Source of the DNA: Paracidovorax oryzae ATCC 19882
Lineage (GTDB): Bacteria > Pseudomonadota > Gammaproteobacteria > Burkholderiales > Burkholderiaceae_C
Direction of reading: 5' to 3'
DNA length: 64,000 nt
Assembly: GCF_000687165.1 (NCBI RefSeq)
Contig: NZ_JMKU01000001.1
Coordinates: 124,001 to 188,000, forward strand
A model generated the notes under the pieces. The model did not search any database and was not told the origin of the DNA. It worked only from the letters and a program-made list of their open reading frames with translations. Below, piece after piece: positions 1-8,370 of the stretch (its first letter is position 1; every line of letters begins with the position of its first letter). A program made the translations under genes and the position numbers.

Positions 1-64
1 CGACCGGCCCTGCCGCGCATCCGGCAACGGCCTGCTCCCCTCCCCCGATCCCCCGCTCCGATCC

Positions 65-2338
65 ATGCAGTCCGACGCACCGACTCCCCTGTCTTCCGCA
101 CATCCATGGCAATTCTTCCGCGCCGGCGGCGTGGACCAGGTCATCATCCGCACGGGCGCGGACATCGCGCACCTGGCCGAACTGGACCAGAAACTCTGGG
201 TGGCGCTGGCCTGCCCCACGCGGGGCGTGGAGTTCGACCCGCGCACGCTCGACCTCATCGATACCGACGGCGACGGGCGCATCCGCCCGCCCGAACTGCT
301 GGCGGCATGCGCGTGGGCCTGCGAGCGGCTGCGCGATCCGGATGAACTGGCCCGCCCCGGCCCCGTGCTGGCACTGTCGGCCCTGGACGGCTCCACCGAG
401 GACGGGGCGGCCCTGGCGGAGCAGGCCCGGCGCATCCTGGCGCTGGCGGGGCGCGAGGATGCGGAATCCATCACCCTGGACGAGGTGCTGGCCCGCAGCG
501 AGAAGCTGAACGCCCAGCGCTTCAACGGCGACGGTGTGGTGTCTCCGGCCACGGCAGAGGACGATGCGGAGACCCGCGATGCGCTGGAGCGCATTATGGC
601 CACGCATGGCAGCGTGCCCGCGGTGGCCGACCAGCCGGCCGGCGTGGACCGCAAGACGGCCGAGGCGTTCTTCGCAGAGGTGGATGCGCTGCAGCAATGG
701 GCGGACGGGGTGCAGGCGCATCCGGAGGGAATGCCGCTGGGAGACCGCACCCTGCAGGCGGCCCAGGCCGTGCAGGCCGTGCGCCACAAGGTGGACGATT
801 TCTTCACGCGGGCGCGGCTGGCCGCCTACGATCCGCGCGTGCGCACGGCAATGCACCCATCGGACGACGACTATGCCGCGCTGGCCCGGATGGAACTCTC
901 GCCAGGCTCGGACGCCGTGGCGGCCCTGCCGCTGGCGCCCTTCACGCCCGACGGCACCCTGCCCCTGGAACGCGGCATCAATCCCGCCTGGGCCGGCGCC
1001 GTGCAGGCGCTGCGCGACAAGGCCCTGGTGCCGCTGCTGGGAGAAACAGCGCGCATGTCGCTGTCGGAAGCGGATTGGAAGCGCACGCTGGATGCGCTGT
1101 CCCCCTGCCTGAAGCAGTTGTCGGCCCGCCCCGCGACGCACCTGGACGCGCTCGACGCGGACACGGTGCGCCAGCTGCATGGCAGCGGCGTGCGTGAACG
1201 GGTGATGGCGCTGATCGCGCAGGACGAGGCCGAGAAGGCGCACAACGGCCACACGCTGGCCCTGGAAAAGCTGCTGCGCTTCAAGCGGGACCTGCTGCGG
1301 CTGCTGAACAACTTCGTCTCGTTCTCGGCCTTCTACCAGCGCGAGGGGGCGATCTTCCAGGCGGGCACCCTCTTCCTCGACGCCCGCAGCTGCGACCTGA
1401 CGGTGCAGGTGGCCGACGCGGGCCGCCACGCCAAGCTGGCGGGGCTGGCCAAGACCTACCTCGCCTACTGCGACTGCACGCGCAAGGGTCAGAAGATGGG
1501 CATCGTCGCGGCTTTCACGGCCGGCGATGTCGATTTCCTGTTCGTGGGCCGCAATGGCGTGTTCTACGACCGCGACGGCCTCGACTGGGATGCGACCATC
1601 ACGAAGATCATCGAGAATCCCACGAGCATCGCCCAGGCCTTCTTCTCGCCCTACAAGAAGTTCCTGCGCATGATCGAGGAACAGGTGGCCAAGCGGGCGG
1701 CCGCAAGCGATTCCCGGGTGGAGAAATCACTGGGCACCACGGCCGGCAGCCTGGCCACCGCGCCCGGCAAGACCCTGGCGAACGCCGCGGCGCCGTCAGT
1801 GCCGGGGGGTGCGTCCGATACCCAGCGCCGCATGGACGTGGGCACGGTGGCCGCGCTGGGCGTGGCCCTGGGCAGCCTGAGCGCCGTGGCCGTCGGCATC
1901 TTCGCGAAGTTCGTGGACCTGGGCGCCTGGATACCGATCGCGCTGCTCGGCATCGTCGTGGCCATTTCGGGGCCGAGCATGCTGATCGCCTGGCTCAAGC
2001 TGCGCCAGCGCAGCCTGGGCCCGATCCTGGATGCGAGCGGCTGGGCCATCAACGGCCGCATGCGCATCAACACCCGCCTGGGCGGGTCGCTGTCGCAGGC
2101 GGCCCATGTGCCGCCGGGCGCGCGCCGCATGCTGAACGATCCGTTTCCCGAGTCGCGCAAGCCGGCCTGGACGGCGGCCTGCGTGGCGGTGGTCCTGGTG
2201 GTGGCGGGCGTGCTGGCATGGCGCATGGGCTGGCTCCATCACCGGCCCGCCGTGCCGGCCGGTGCGGCTGCGACCTCGCAGGCGGTGCCGGCCGCCACCG
2301 CCGCCAGCGGCCCCGCAGTGGCCGCATCGGCGCCCTGA
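65..2338 (+). CDS. EF-hand-like membrane protein of unknown function
   Basis: 757 residues with no signal peptide. Residues about 66-77 form an EF-hand-like loop (DTDGDGRIRPPE) and a second acidic loop (NGDGVVSP) follows near residue 155, so calcium binding is possible. The long middle part is mostly soluble and helical. Two hydrophobic stretches at about 592-645 and one at about 702-722 look like membrane helices near the C-terminus, ending in an Ala/Pro-rich tail. I do not recognise a named family beyond the EF-hand motifs. The start is the first ATG of the open frame, 64 bases into the window. It converges on aroC with 27 bases between the stops. Coding is supported by the long frame and strong third-position GC; function is unknown. 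Confidence 0.85.
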   Translation: MQSDAPTPLSSAHPWQFFRAGGVDQVIIRTGADIAHLAELDQKLWVALACPTRGVEFDPRTLDLIDTDGDGRIRPPELLAACAWACERLRDPDELARPGPVLALSALDGSTEDGAALAEQARRILALAGREDAESITLDEVLARSEKLNAQRFNGDGVVSPATAEDDAETRDALERIMATHGSVPAVADQPAGVDRKTAEAFFAEVDALQQWADGVQAHPEGMPLGDRTLQAAQAVQAVRHKVDDFFTRARLAAYDPRVRTAMHPSDDDYAALARMELSPGSDAVAALPLAPFTPDGTLPLERGINPAWAGAVQALRDKALVPLLGETARMSLSEADWKRTLDALSPCLKQLSARPATHLDALDADTVRQLHGSGVRERVMALIAQDEAEKAHNGHTLALEKLLRFKRDLLRLLNNFVSFSAFYQREGAIFQAGTLFLDARSCDLTVQVADAGRHAKLAGLAKTYLAYCDCTRKGQKMGIVAAFTAGDVDFLFVGRNGVFYDRDGLDWDATITKIIENPTSIAQAFFSPYKKFLRMIEEQVAKRAAASDSRVEKSLGTTAGSLATAPGKTLANAAAPSVPGGASDTQRRMDVGTVAALGVALGSLSAVAVGIFAKFVDLGAWIPIALLGIVVAISGPSMLIAWLKLRQRSLGPILDASGWAINGRMRINTRLGGSLSQAAHVPPGARRMLNDPFPESRKPAWTAACVAVVLVVAGVLAWRMGWLHHRPAVPAGAAATSQAVPAATAASGPAVAASAP

Positions 2339-2365
2339 GGCCCTGCGCTGCAGCCCGCCTGGCGA

Positions 2366-3463
2366 TTACAGGAAGGACGCCCGGATCGGCGCCACCGCCG
2401 GCACCACGTCACCGCACTGGGCGCGATGCCGCAGGGCATGGTCCATCAGCACCAGGGCCAGCAGCGCTTCGGCGATGGGTGCGGCGCGGATGCCCACGCA
2501 GGGGTCGTGGCGGCCCTTGGTGACGACTTCGGTGCTCTGGCCGTGAATGTCGATGGACTGGCGCGGGCTGATGATGGAACTGGTGGGCTTGATGGCGATC
2601 AGGGCCTCGATGTCCTGCCCGCTGCTGATGCCGCCCAGGATGCCGCCGGCATTGTTGCTGGCGAAGCCCTCGGGCGTGAGCGAATCGCCGTGCGTGGTGC
2701 CGCGCTGGACCACGCTGGCGAAGCCCGCGCCGATCTCCACCGCCTTCACCGCGTTGAGGCCCATGAGCGCATGGGCGATGTCGGCATCGAGCTTGTCGTA
2801 GAGCGGCTCGCCCAGGCCCACGGGCACGCCCGTAGCCTGCACGCGGATGCGCGCGCCACACGAATCGCCGGCCTTGCGCAACGCGTCCATGTAGGCCTCC
2901 AGGGCCGATACATCGGCTACCGGAGCGAAGAAAGGGTTGTCGTGCACGTGGTCCCAGCTTTCGAACGGGATCTCCACCTCGCCGATCTGGGTCATGCAGG
3001 CGCGAAAGCGCGTGCCGTGTTTTTCCGCCAGCCACTTCTTGGCGACGGCGCCGGCCGCCACGGTGGGCGCCGTCAGCCGGGCCGAGGACCGTCCCCCGCC
3101 GCGCGGGTCGCGGATGCCGTACTTGTGCCAGTAGGTGTAGTCGGCATGGCCCGGACGGAAGCTCTGGGCGATGTTCGAGTAATCCTTGCTGCGCTGGTCC
3201 GTGTTGCGGATCAGCAGGGCGATGGGCGTACCCGTGGTGCGGCCCTCATAGATGCCCGAGAGGATCTCCACCGCATCCGGCTCGGCGCGCTGGGTGACGT
3301 GGCGGCTCGTGCCGGGCCGGCGGCGGTCCAGGTCGGCCTGGATATCGGCCTCCGACAACTCCATGCCCGGCGGGCAGCCGTCGATCACGCAGCCAATGGC
3401 CGGGCCGTGGGATTCACCGAAGTTGGTGACTGCGAAGATGGTGCCGAGTGTGTTGCCGCTCAT
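2366..3463 (-). CDS. aroC: Chorismate synthase
   Basis: AroC converts 5-enolpyruvylshikimate-3-phosphate to chorismate, the last common step of aromatic amino acid synthesis, using reduced FMN. The N-terminus [20 protein letters not shown] is the classic family start, and [13 protein letters not shown], the GGGRSSAR motif and the C-terminal [18 protein letters not shown] block are all present. 365 residues is normal length. The gene appears to be monocistronic, with the dispersed repeat copy 1 between it and the CBS gene upstream on the same strand. Confidence 0.98.
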   Translation of the reverse strand: MSGNTLGTIFAVTNFGESHGPAIGCVIDGCPPGMELSEADIQADLDRRRPGTSRHVTQRAEPDAVEILSGIYEGRTTGTPIALLIRNTDQRSKDYSNIAQSFRPGHADYTYWHKYGIRDPRGGGRSSARLTAPTVAAGAVAKKWLAEKHGTRFRACMTQIGEVEIPFESWDHVHDNPFFAPVADVSALEAYMDALRKAGDSCGARIRVQATGVPVGLGEPLYDKLDADIAHALMGLNAVKAVEIGAGFASVVQRGTTHGDSLTPEGFASNNAGGILGGISSGQDIEALIAIKPTSSIISPRQSIDIHGQSTEVVTKGRHDPCVGIRAAPIAEALLALVLMDHALRHRAQCGDVVPAVAPIRASFL

Positions 3464-3592
3464 GGCGCCGGATTATCACAGAGCCACCCGCCGAGCCGGG
3501 CCATTCCGACTCAGTCATTGCACCAAGCGGCCCAGCTCAAACACCAACCAGCAGGCGCGGCCCTTGAACGAACACGCCCTCACCCATCAGAC

Positions 3593-3719
3593 GGCCGCGG
3601 AGCAGGCCACGCCAGCAGACGCCGTGGAACGGGCTTCGCCCGACCACTGGCGTCGTCCCCCTTCCCGCCGCGCGCAGCGCAGCGAGAGAAGGGGGAAGCG
3701 GCGAAGCCGCTCAGGGGGT
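3593..3719 (-). repeat. Dispersed 127-bp repeat, copy 1
   Basis: Read on the minus strand this begins CCCCCTGAGCGGCTTCGCCG and ends in CTGCTCCGCGGC. It matches 35147-35273 over its whole length with scattered substitutions. It contains internal inverted segments (a C-rich block, then a CG-rich loop, then GGGAAGGGGG) that could fold into a hairpin. It begins 15 bases after the stop of the CBS-domain gene; the head motif ACCCCCTGAG is present twice here, and the outer copy supplies that gene's last codons and stop. Confidence 0.8.
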
Positions 3720-3734
3720 AGTGCTCCGCCCTGC

Positions 3735-4187
3735 TCAGGGGGTAGCTTCCTTCTCTTCTGGCCAATCGCGGATATAGGCCTTGAGCATCTGGTTCTCGAA
3801 GTTCTGGCTGTCCACCACGGCCTTGGCAACGTCGTAGAAGCTGACCACGCCCATGAGCATCTTCTTGTCCATCACCGGCATGTAGCGCGCGTGGCGGTTG
3901 AGCATCATGCGGCGCACCTCGTCCATTTCGGTCTCGAGCGTGCAGGTGAGGGGCGCGTCGTCCATGGCCGTGCGCACGAGCATGGTGCCCACGGTGCCGC
4001 CGTTCTTCACGACGGCCTGGATGACCTCGCGGAAGGTGAGCATGCCGACCAGGTCGCCGTGATCCATCACCACCAGCGAGCCGATGTCCTTGTCCGCCAT
4101 GACCTCCACGGCTTTCGCCAGGGGCTCGTCGGCGGTGACGGTGAAGAGCGTGTTGCCTTTGACGCGGAGGATGTCGCTGACTTTCAT
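3735..4187 (-). CDS. Two-CBS-domain protein
   Basis: 150 residues made almost entirely of a CBS pair (Bateman module), which in this family senses adenine nucleotides. The first CBS covers about residues 10-65 (ending DLVGMLTFREV) and the second about 75-130 (ending MLMGVVSFYDV). No other domain is fused, so it is a stand-alone regulator or sensor whose partner is unknown. The start MKVSDIL was chosen because it begins the first CBS fold and has GGAG-type sequence (TGGAGACC) just upstream; the open frame extends further 5' but overlaps metY antisense. The last codons ACC CCC TGA belong to the dispersed repeat motif. Confidence 0.9.
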   Translation of the reverse strand: MKVSDILRVKGNTLFTVTADEPLAKAVEVMADKDIGSLVVMDHGDLVGMLTFREVIQAVVKNGGTVGTMLVRTAMDDAPLTCTLETEMDEVRRMMLNRHARYMPVMDKKMLMGVVSFYDVAKAVVDSQNFENQMLKAYIRDWPEEKEATP

Positions 4188-4292
4188 GGGAGGTCTCCAG
4201 GGGGGCGCCGCGCCGCGGGGGCGGGCCGATCGGTGTTTCCTGCGCAATATAGCCCACAATGTTGCGCTGCGATCACACACAGGAGACAACGA

Positions 4293-5606
4293 ATGCCCGG
4301 TTATTCCGACCCCGGCTTCGACACGCTGGCGCTGCATGCGGGCGCCGTGCCCGATCCGGCCACCGGCGCGCGCGCCGTGCCCATCCACCTGACGACCTCG
4401 TTCGTCTTCGAGTCGAGCGACCATGCGGCGTCGCTGTTCAACCTCGAGCGGCCCGGGCACGTGTACAGCCGGATCAGCAATCCCACCAACGCGGTGCTGG
4501 AGCAGCGCGTGGCCGCGCTCGAAGGCGGCGCCGGGGCCATCGCGGTGGCGAGCGGCCAGGCCGCGCTGCACCTGGCCGTCAGCACGCTGATGGGCGCGGG
4601 CGGGCACATCGTCGCGAGCACGGCGCTCTACGGCGGCTCGCAGAACCTGCTGCACTACACGCTGCGGCGCTTCGGCATCGAGACCACTTTCGTGCAACCG
4701 GACGACCTGGACGGCTGGCGTGCCGCCATCCGGCCCGAGACACGCCTGATGTTCGGAGAAACGGTGGGCAATCCGGGCCTGCAGGTGCTGGACATCCCGG
4801 CCGTGGCGGAGATCGCCCACGCTGCGGGTGTTCCGCTGCTGGTGGACTCCACCCTCACCTCCCCCTGGCTCATGCGCCCGCTGGAGCACGGGGCCGACCT
4901 GGTCTATCACTCTGCCACCAAGTTCCTCTCCGGCCACGGCACGGTGATCGGCGGTGTGCTGGTCGATGGCGGCAGCTTCGACTGGGAGGCTTCGGGGCGC
5001 TTTCCGGAACTGTGCGCGCCGTACGCGGGCTTCCACGGCATGGTGTTCACGGAGGAGTCCACCGTGGGCGCCTTCCTGCTGCGCGCGAGGCGCGAGGGGC
5101 TGCGCGATTTCGGCGCGTGCATGAGCCCGCACACGGCCTGGCTGATCCTGCAGGGCATCGAGACCCTGCCGCTGCGCATGGAACGGCACATGCGCAACAC
5201 GGAGCGGGTGGTGGAGTTCCTGGCGAGCCACCCCTTCGTTTCGCGCGTCGGCCACCCGATGCTGGAGACGCATCCCAGCCATGCGCTCGCGCAGCGCCTG
5301 CTGCCGCGCGGCGCGGGCTCGGTGTTCAGCTTCGACCTGCGCGGCGACCGGGGCCAGGGCCGGGCCTTCATCGAGTCGCTGAAGGTCTTCAGCCACCTGG
5401 CCAACGTGGGCGATTGCCGCAGCCTGGTGATCCACCCGGCCAGCACGACGCACTTCCGGATGGACGACGCGGCGCTGGCGCAGGCCGGCATCGCGCAGGG
5501 CACGATCCGCCTGTCGATCGGGCTGGAGGATGCGGACGACCTGATCGACGACCTGAAACGCGCGCTCAAGGCCGCGGAAAAAGCCGGTGGAAAGGCGGGT
5601 GCGTGA
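4293..5606 (+). CDS. metY: O-acetylhomoserine sulfhydrylase (Cys/Met metabolism PLP enzyme)
   Basis: Cytoplasmic PLP enzyme that joins O-acetylhomoserine (or O-succinylhomoserine) and sulfide to give homocysteine for methionine synthesis. 437 residues fits MetY rather than the shorter MetB/MetC (about 380-400). Visible features are DTLALHAG at the N-terminus, YSRISNPT, the SGQAA segment, and the PLP lysine K210 in HSATKFLSGHGT. AGGAG lies 7 bases before the ATG. Its stop overlaps the ATG of the hydrolase downstream (TGATG), so the two are probably translationally coupled. O-succinylhomoserine sulfhydrylase (MetZ) is the main alternative. Confidence 0.93.
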   Translation: MPGYSDPGFDTLALHAGAVPDPATGARAVPIHLTTSFVFESSDHAASLFNLERPGHVYSRISNPTNAVLEQRVAALEGGAGAIAVASGQAALHLAVSTLMGAGGHIVASTALYGGSQNLLHYTLRRFGIETTFVQPDDLDGWRAAIRPETRLMFGETVGNPGLQVLDIPAVAEIAHAAGVPLLVDSTLTSPWLMRPLEHGADLVYHSATKFLSGHGTVIGGVLVDGGSFDWEASGRFPELCAPYAGFHGMVFTEESTVGAFLLRARREGLRDFGACMSPHTAWLILQGIETLPLRMERHMRNTERVVEFLASHPFVSRVGHPMLETHPSHALAQRLLPRGAGSVFSFDLRGDRGQGRAFIESLKVFSHLANVGDCRSLVIHPASTTHFRMDDAALAQAGIAQGTIRLSIGLEDADDLIDDLKRALKAAEKAGGKAGA

Positions 5607-6415
5607 TGCAGGCGACCGTCAACGGCCACGCGGCCTATTGCTATACGGGCAGCAAGCCCTTCGACCCGGCACGTCCCACGGTGGTGATGGTGCACGGCGT
5701 GCTCAACGACCACAGCGTGTGGGGCTTCCAGAGCCGGCATCTCGCGCACCATGGCTGGAATGTGCTGGCGGTGGACCTGCCCGGCCACGGCCGCAGCGGA
5801 GGCGAGGCGCCGCAGAGCGTGGAAGAGGCCGCTGATTTCATCGTGGCGCTGCTGCGCACCCTGGGCGTGCAGCGGGCTGCGCTCGTGGGCCACAGCTGGG
5901 GCTCGCTGATCGCGCTGGAGGCGGCCGCGCGGCTGGGAGACGCCGCGACGCACCTGGCGCTGGTGGGCACGGCCTACCCGATGAAGGTGTCGCCGGCGCT
6001 CATCGAAGCCGCGCTGAACGAACCCGAGAAGGCGCTGCGGATGGTGAACGTGTTCTCCCGCAGCAGCCTGGCATCGCCCTCGGGCGCGGGCTTCTGGACG
6101 TTCGGCGCGGGCATGGCGCTCGGCCGCCGCGTGCTGCGCAGCAATCCGCAGGTGAATGTGTTCCACCGCGGATTCGTGGCCTGCGACCGTTATGCAGGGG
6201 CAGAAGCCGCCGTGGCCGCCCTCGCCTGCCCGGTGCTGTTCGCGCTGGGTGCGCAGGACCAGATGACGCAGCCCCGGGCCGCCCAGGGCCTGATCGCGGC
6301 GGCGCGCGCGGCGGGGCTGGACGTGCGCGTGGAGACGCTGCCCGTGGGCCACTCCCAGATGACGGAGGCGCCGGAGGAGACGCTGCGCGCGCTGCGGGCC
6401 TTCCTGGGTGCCTGA
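5606..6415 (+). CDS. Alpha/beta hydrolase
   Basis: 269-residue alpha/beta-fold hydrolase. The oxyanion region VMVHGVLNDH is near residue 30, the nucleophile elbow GHSWGS near 98, the acid probably in GAQDQM near 214, and the histidine in VGHSQMTEAP near 248. There is no signal peptide, so it is cytoplasmic. The substrate cannot be told from sequence; homology to esterases, haloperoxidases or homoserine acyltransferase-like proteins is equally possible. Its ATG overlaps the metY stop by one base, which suggests a shared transcript and perhaps an accessory role in acyl-homoserine or thioester chemistry (inference). Confidence 0.9.
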   Translation: MQATVNGHAAYCYTGSKPFDPARPTVVMVHGVLNDHSVWGFQSRHLAHHGWNVLAVDLPGHGRSGGEAPQSVEEAADFIVALLRTLGVQRAALVGHSWGSLIALEAAARLGDAATHLALVGTAYPMKVSPALIEAALNEPEKALRMVNVFSRSSLASPSGAGFWTFGAGMALGRRVLRSNPQVNVFHRGFVACDRYAGAEAAVAALACPVLFALGAQDQMTQPRAAQGLIAAARAAGLDVRVETLPVGHSQMTEAPEETLRALRAFLGA

Positions 6416-6475
6416 GGGTTCGCGGCCCCGTTCCAGGGGAAAGGCAGCCGTCGCATGCAGCGCACGCCCGCGCGC

Positions 6476-7255
6476 TTACGAATGGCGTTCGGAGCCCCCG
6501 GGCAGTGCGCCGCCCTGCTGTTGGACCGCCGCCAGCTGCGGCGCGAGCAGCCGGCACAGGCCGGTGAGGTCTTCCACCACGGCGGGCTCCGGTCCCTCGT
6601 GCGGCCAGGCGATGCCGGCCCGGTTGATCCAGACGGCCTGCATGCCGGCCTGCAGGGCGCCATGGGCGTCGAGCGTGGCATCGTCACCCACGTGGAGCAC
6701 GGCCTCCGGCGGCACGCCGAGCCGCTGCGCGGCTTCGTGGAAGATGCGCGGATCGGGCTTGGCGACGCCGAAGGTGCGCGCCGTCACGCTCCCCTGGAAG
6801 TAATTCCCCAGCCCGATGCGCTGCAGGTCGGCATTCCCATTGGTGAGCGCCATGAGCGGATAGCGCGGCGCGAGGAATTCGAGGGCGGCGATGGCGTCGT
6901 CGTACAGATCGACCCGCTGCCGCTCCGCGAAGAACAGTTCGTAGGCCGCGTCCGTGAGGGATTCGTCCTCTCCGGTCCGCCGCAGCGCGGCGCGGATGCT
7001 TTCGCGCCGCAGGGCGCTCAGGTCGTGGGAGAGATGGGCATGCGCCTGCACGACCTCGGCGCGGACCACGGCGGCCGTTTCGGCATCGGCCAGCAGCGCA
7101 GCCGTGGCCGGCGCGCGCGTTCCCAGCCAGTCCCGCAGCACCTGCTCGGCCCTCCGGATGGCCGGCCAGATCGGCCAGAGGGTGTCGTCGAGATCAAGGG
7201 TCATCGCGCGGATGCGGGCGGTATCGAGCATGGTGGCCGAGAATAGCGCAACCAT
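6476..7255 (-). CDS. HAD-superfamily hydrolase
   Basis: HAD phosphatase-like protein with motif I DLDDTLWP near the N-terminus (nucleophile and acid Asp pair), a cap region, ALTNGN as motif II, the KPDPRIFHEA lysine of motif III and VGDDATLD as motif IV. All catalytic residues are present. The start at 7255 (MVALFSATML) was preferred because a GGGAGGGAAGGGA tract lies just upstream; a shorter protein starting at 7231 (MLDTARIR) lacks an SD but matches how relatives usually begin. It is divergent from hemH with only 25 bases between starts. Substrate unknown; phosphoglycolate-phosphatase-like or pyrimidine nucleotidase activity is plausible. Confidence 0.92.
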   Translation of the reverse strand: MVALFSATMLDTARIRAMTLDLDDTLWPIWPAIRRAEQVLRDWLGTRAPATAALLADAETAAVVRAEVVQAHAHLSHDLSALRRESIRAALRRTGEDESLTDAAYELFFAERQRVDLYDDAIAALEFLAPRYPLMALTNGNADLQRIGLGNYFQGSVTARTFGVAKPDPRIFHEAAQRLGVPPEAVLHVGDDATLDAHGALQAGMQAVWINRAGIAWPHEGPEPAVVEDLTGLCRLLAPQLAAVQQQGGALPGGSERHS

Positions 7256-7280
7256 TGCATTCCCTTCCCTCCCGCCGCAC

Positions 7281-8345
7281 ATGAACGCATCCGCTGCCGA
7301 CCGCTCCCAGACCGCCCCGATGCCCCGCACCGCCGTGCTGCTGTGCAACCTGGGCACGCCCGAGGCGCCCACCGCGCCCGCGCTGCGCCGCTATCTCGCC
7401 CAGTTCCTGTCCGACCCGCGCATCGTGGAGATTCCGCGCGCCGCGTGGCTGCCCATCCTGCACGGCATCATCCTGCGCATCCGGCCGGCCAAATCCGCGG
7501 CCAAGTACGCCAGCATCTGGATGCCCGAGGGCTCGCCCCTGGCCGTATGGACGGAGCGCCAGGCGACGCTGTTGCGCGGATGGCTGGGCGAGGCAGGGCT
7601 GCGGGTGCAGGTGCGGCATGCGATGCGCTACGGGCAGCCATCCATCGCCGGCCAGTTGAAGGCCCTGCAGGCCGAGGGCGTGGACCGCGTGCTGGTGTTG
7701 CCGCTCTATCCGCAGTACTCGGGTACGACCACCGCGAGCGTGTCGGACGACGTATGCGCCTATGCGCTGCGCACGCGCCGCCTGCCGGAGCTGCGTTTCG
7801 TGAACAGCTACCACGACCACCCCGCCTACATCGACGCGCTGGCACGCAGCGTGCGCGCCCACTGGCAGCGCGAGGGCGGGCCGGCAGAACAGCTCGTGAT
7901 GAGCTTCCATGGCATTCCGGAACGCGCCGTGCGCCTGGGCGACCCCTACCAGCAGGAGTGCCTGGCGACCGCCGCGCTGCTGGCGCAGGCGCTGGGCCTG
8001 GCGCCGGACCGCTACCGGGTGACCTTCCAGTCCCGCTTCGGCAAGGCCAAGTGGCTGGAGCCCTATACCGAACCGACGCTCATCGAGATGGCACAGGGCG
8101 GCACGCGCAGCGTGGATGTGATGTGTCCCGGCTTCACCAGCGACTGCCTGGAAACGCTGGAGGAAATCAACCAGGAGGCGCGCGAGGCCTTCCTGCATGC
8201 GGGCGGCAGGGAATTCCGCTACATCCCCTGCCTGAACGCGGACAGCGCCTGGATCACCGCGCTGAGCCGGATCGCGCAGGAGCACCTGTCGGGCTGGGAT
8301 ACCGGGGCGCCGGGCGGGGCTGCAGCACCCGGCCCGGCCCGCTGA
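7281..8345 (+). CDS. hemH: Ferrochelatase
   Basis: Inserts ferrous iron into protoporphyrin IX, the last step of haem synthesis, at the inner membrane face. Family signatures are AVLLCNLGTPEAP at residues about 18-30, YPQYSGTT near 145, the metal-binding histidine in SFHGIPERAV near 210, and QSRFGKAKWLEPYT near 250. 354 residues is within the usual range. The start gives a short 14-residue lead before MPRTAVLL; a start at that second Met is also possible. The next gene, a sensor kinase, begins 25 bases later but is not an obvious functional partner. Confidence 0.97.
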   Translation: MNASAADRSQTAPMPRTAVLLCNLGTPEAPTAPALRRYLAQFLSDPRIVEIPRAAWLPILHGIILRIRPAKSAAKYASIWMPEGSPLAVWTERQATLLRGWLGEAGLRVQVRHAMRYGQPSIAGQLKALQAEGVDRVLVLPLYPQYSGTTTASVSDDVCAYALRTRRLPELRFVNSYHDHPAYIDALARSVRAHWQREGGPAEQLVMSFHGIPERAVRLGDPYQQECLATAALLAQALGLAPDRYRVTFQSRFGKAKWLEPYTEPTLIEMAQGGTRSVDVMCPGFTSDCLETLEEINQEAREAFLHAGGREFRYIPCLNADSAWITALSRIAQEHLSGWDTGAPGGAAAPGPAR

Positions 8346-8370
8346 ACTGCCGCACCGTGAGGCCCGCGCC

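Noticed and set aside
2426-3721. 431-codon open frame antisense to aroC
   Set aside because: aroC on the other strand is certain; long antisense frames are expected at this GC content.
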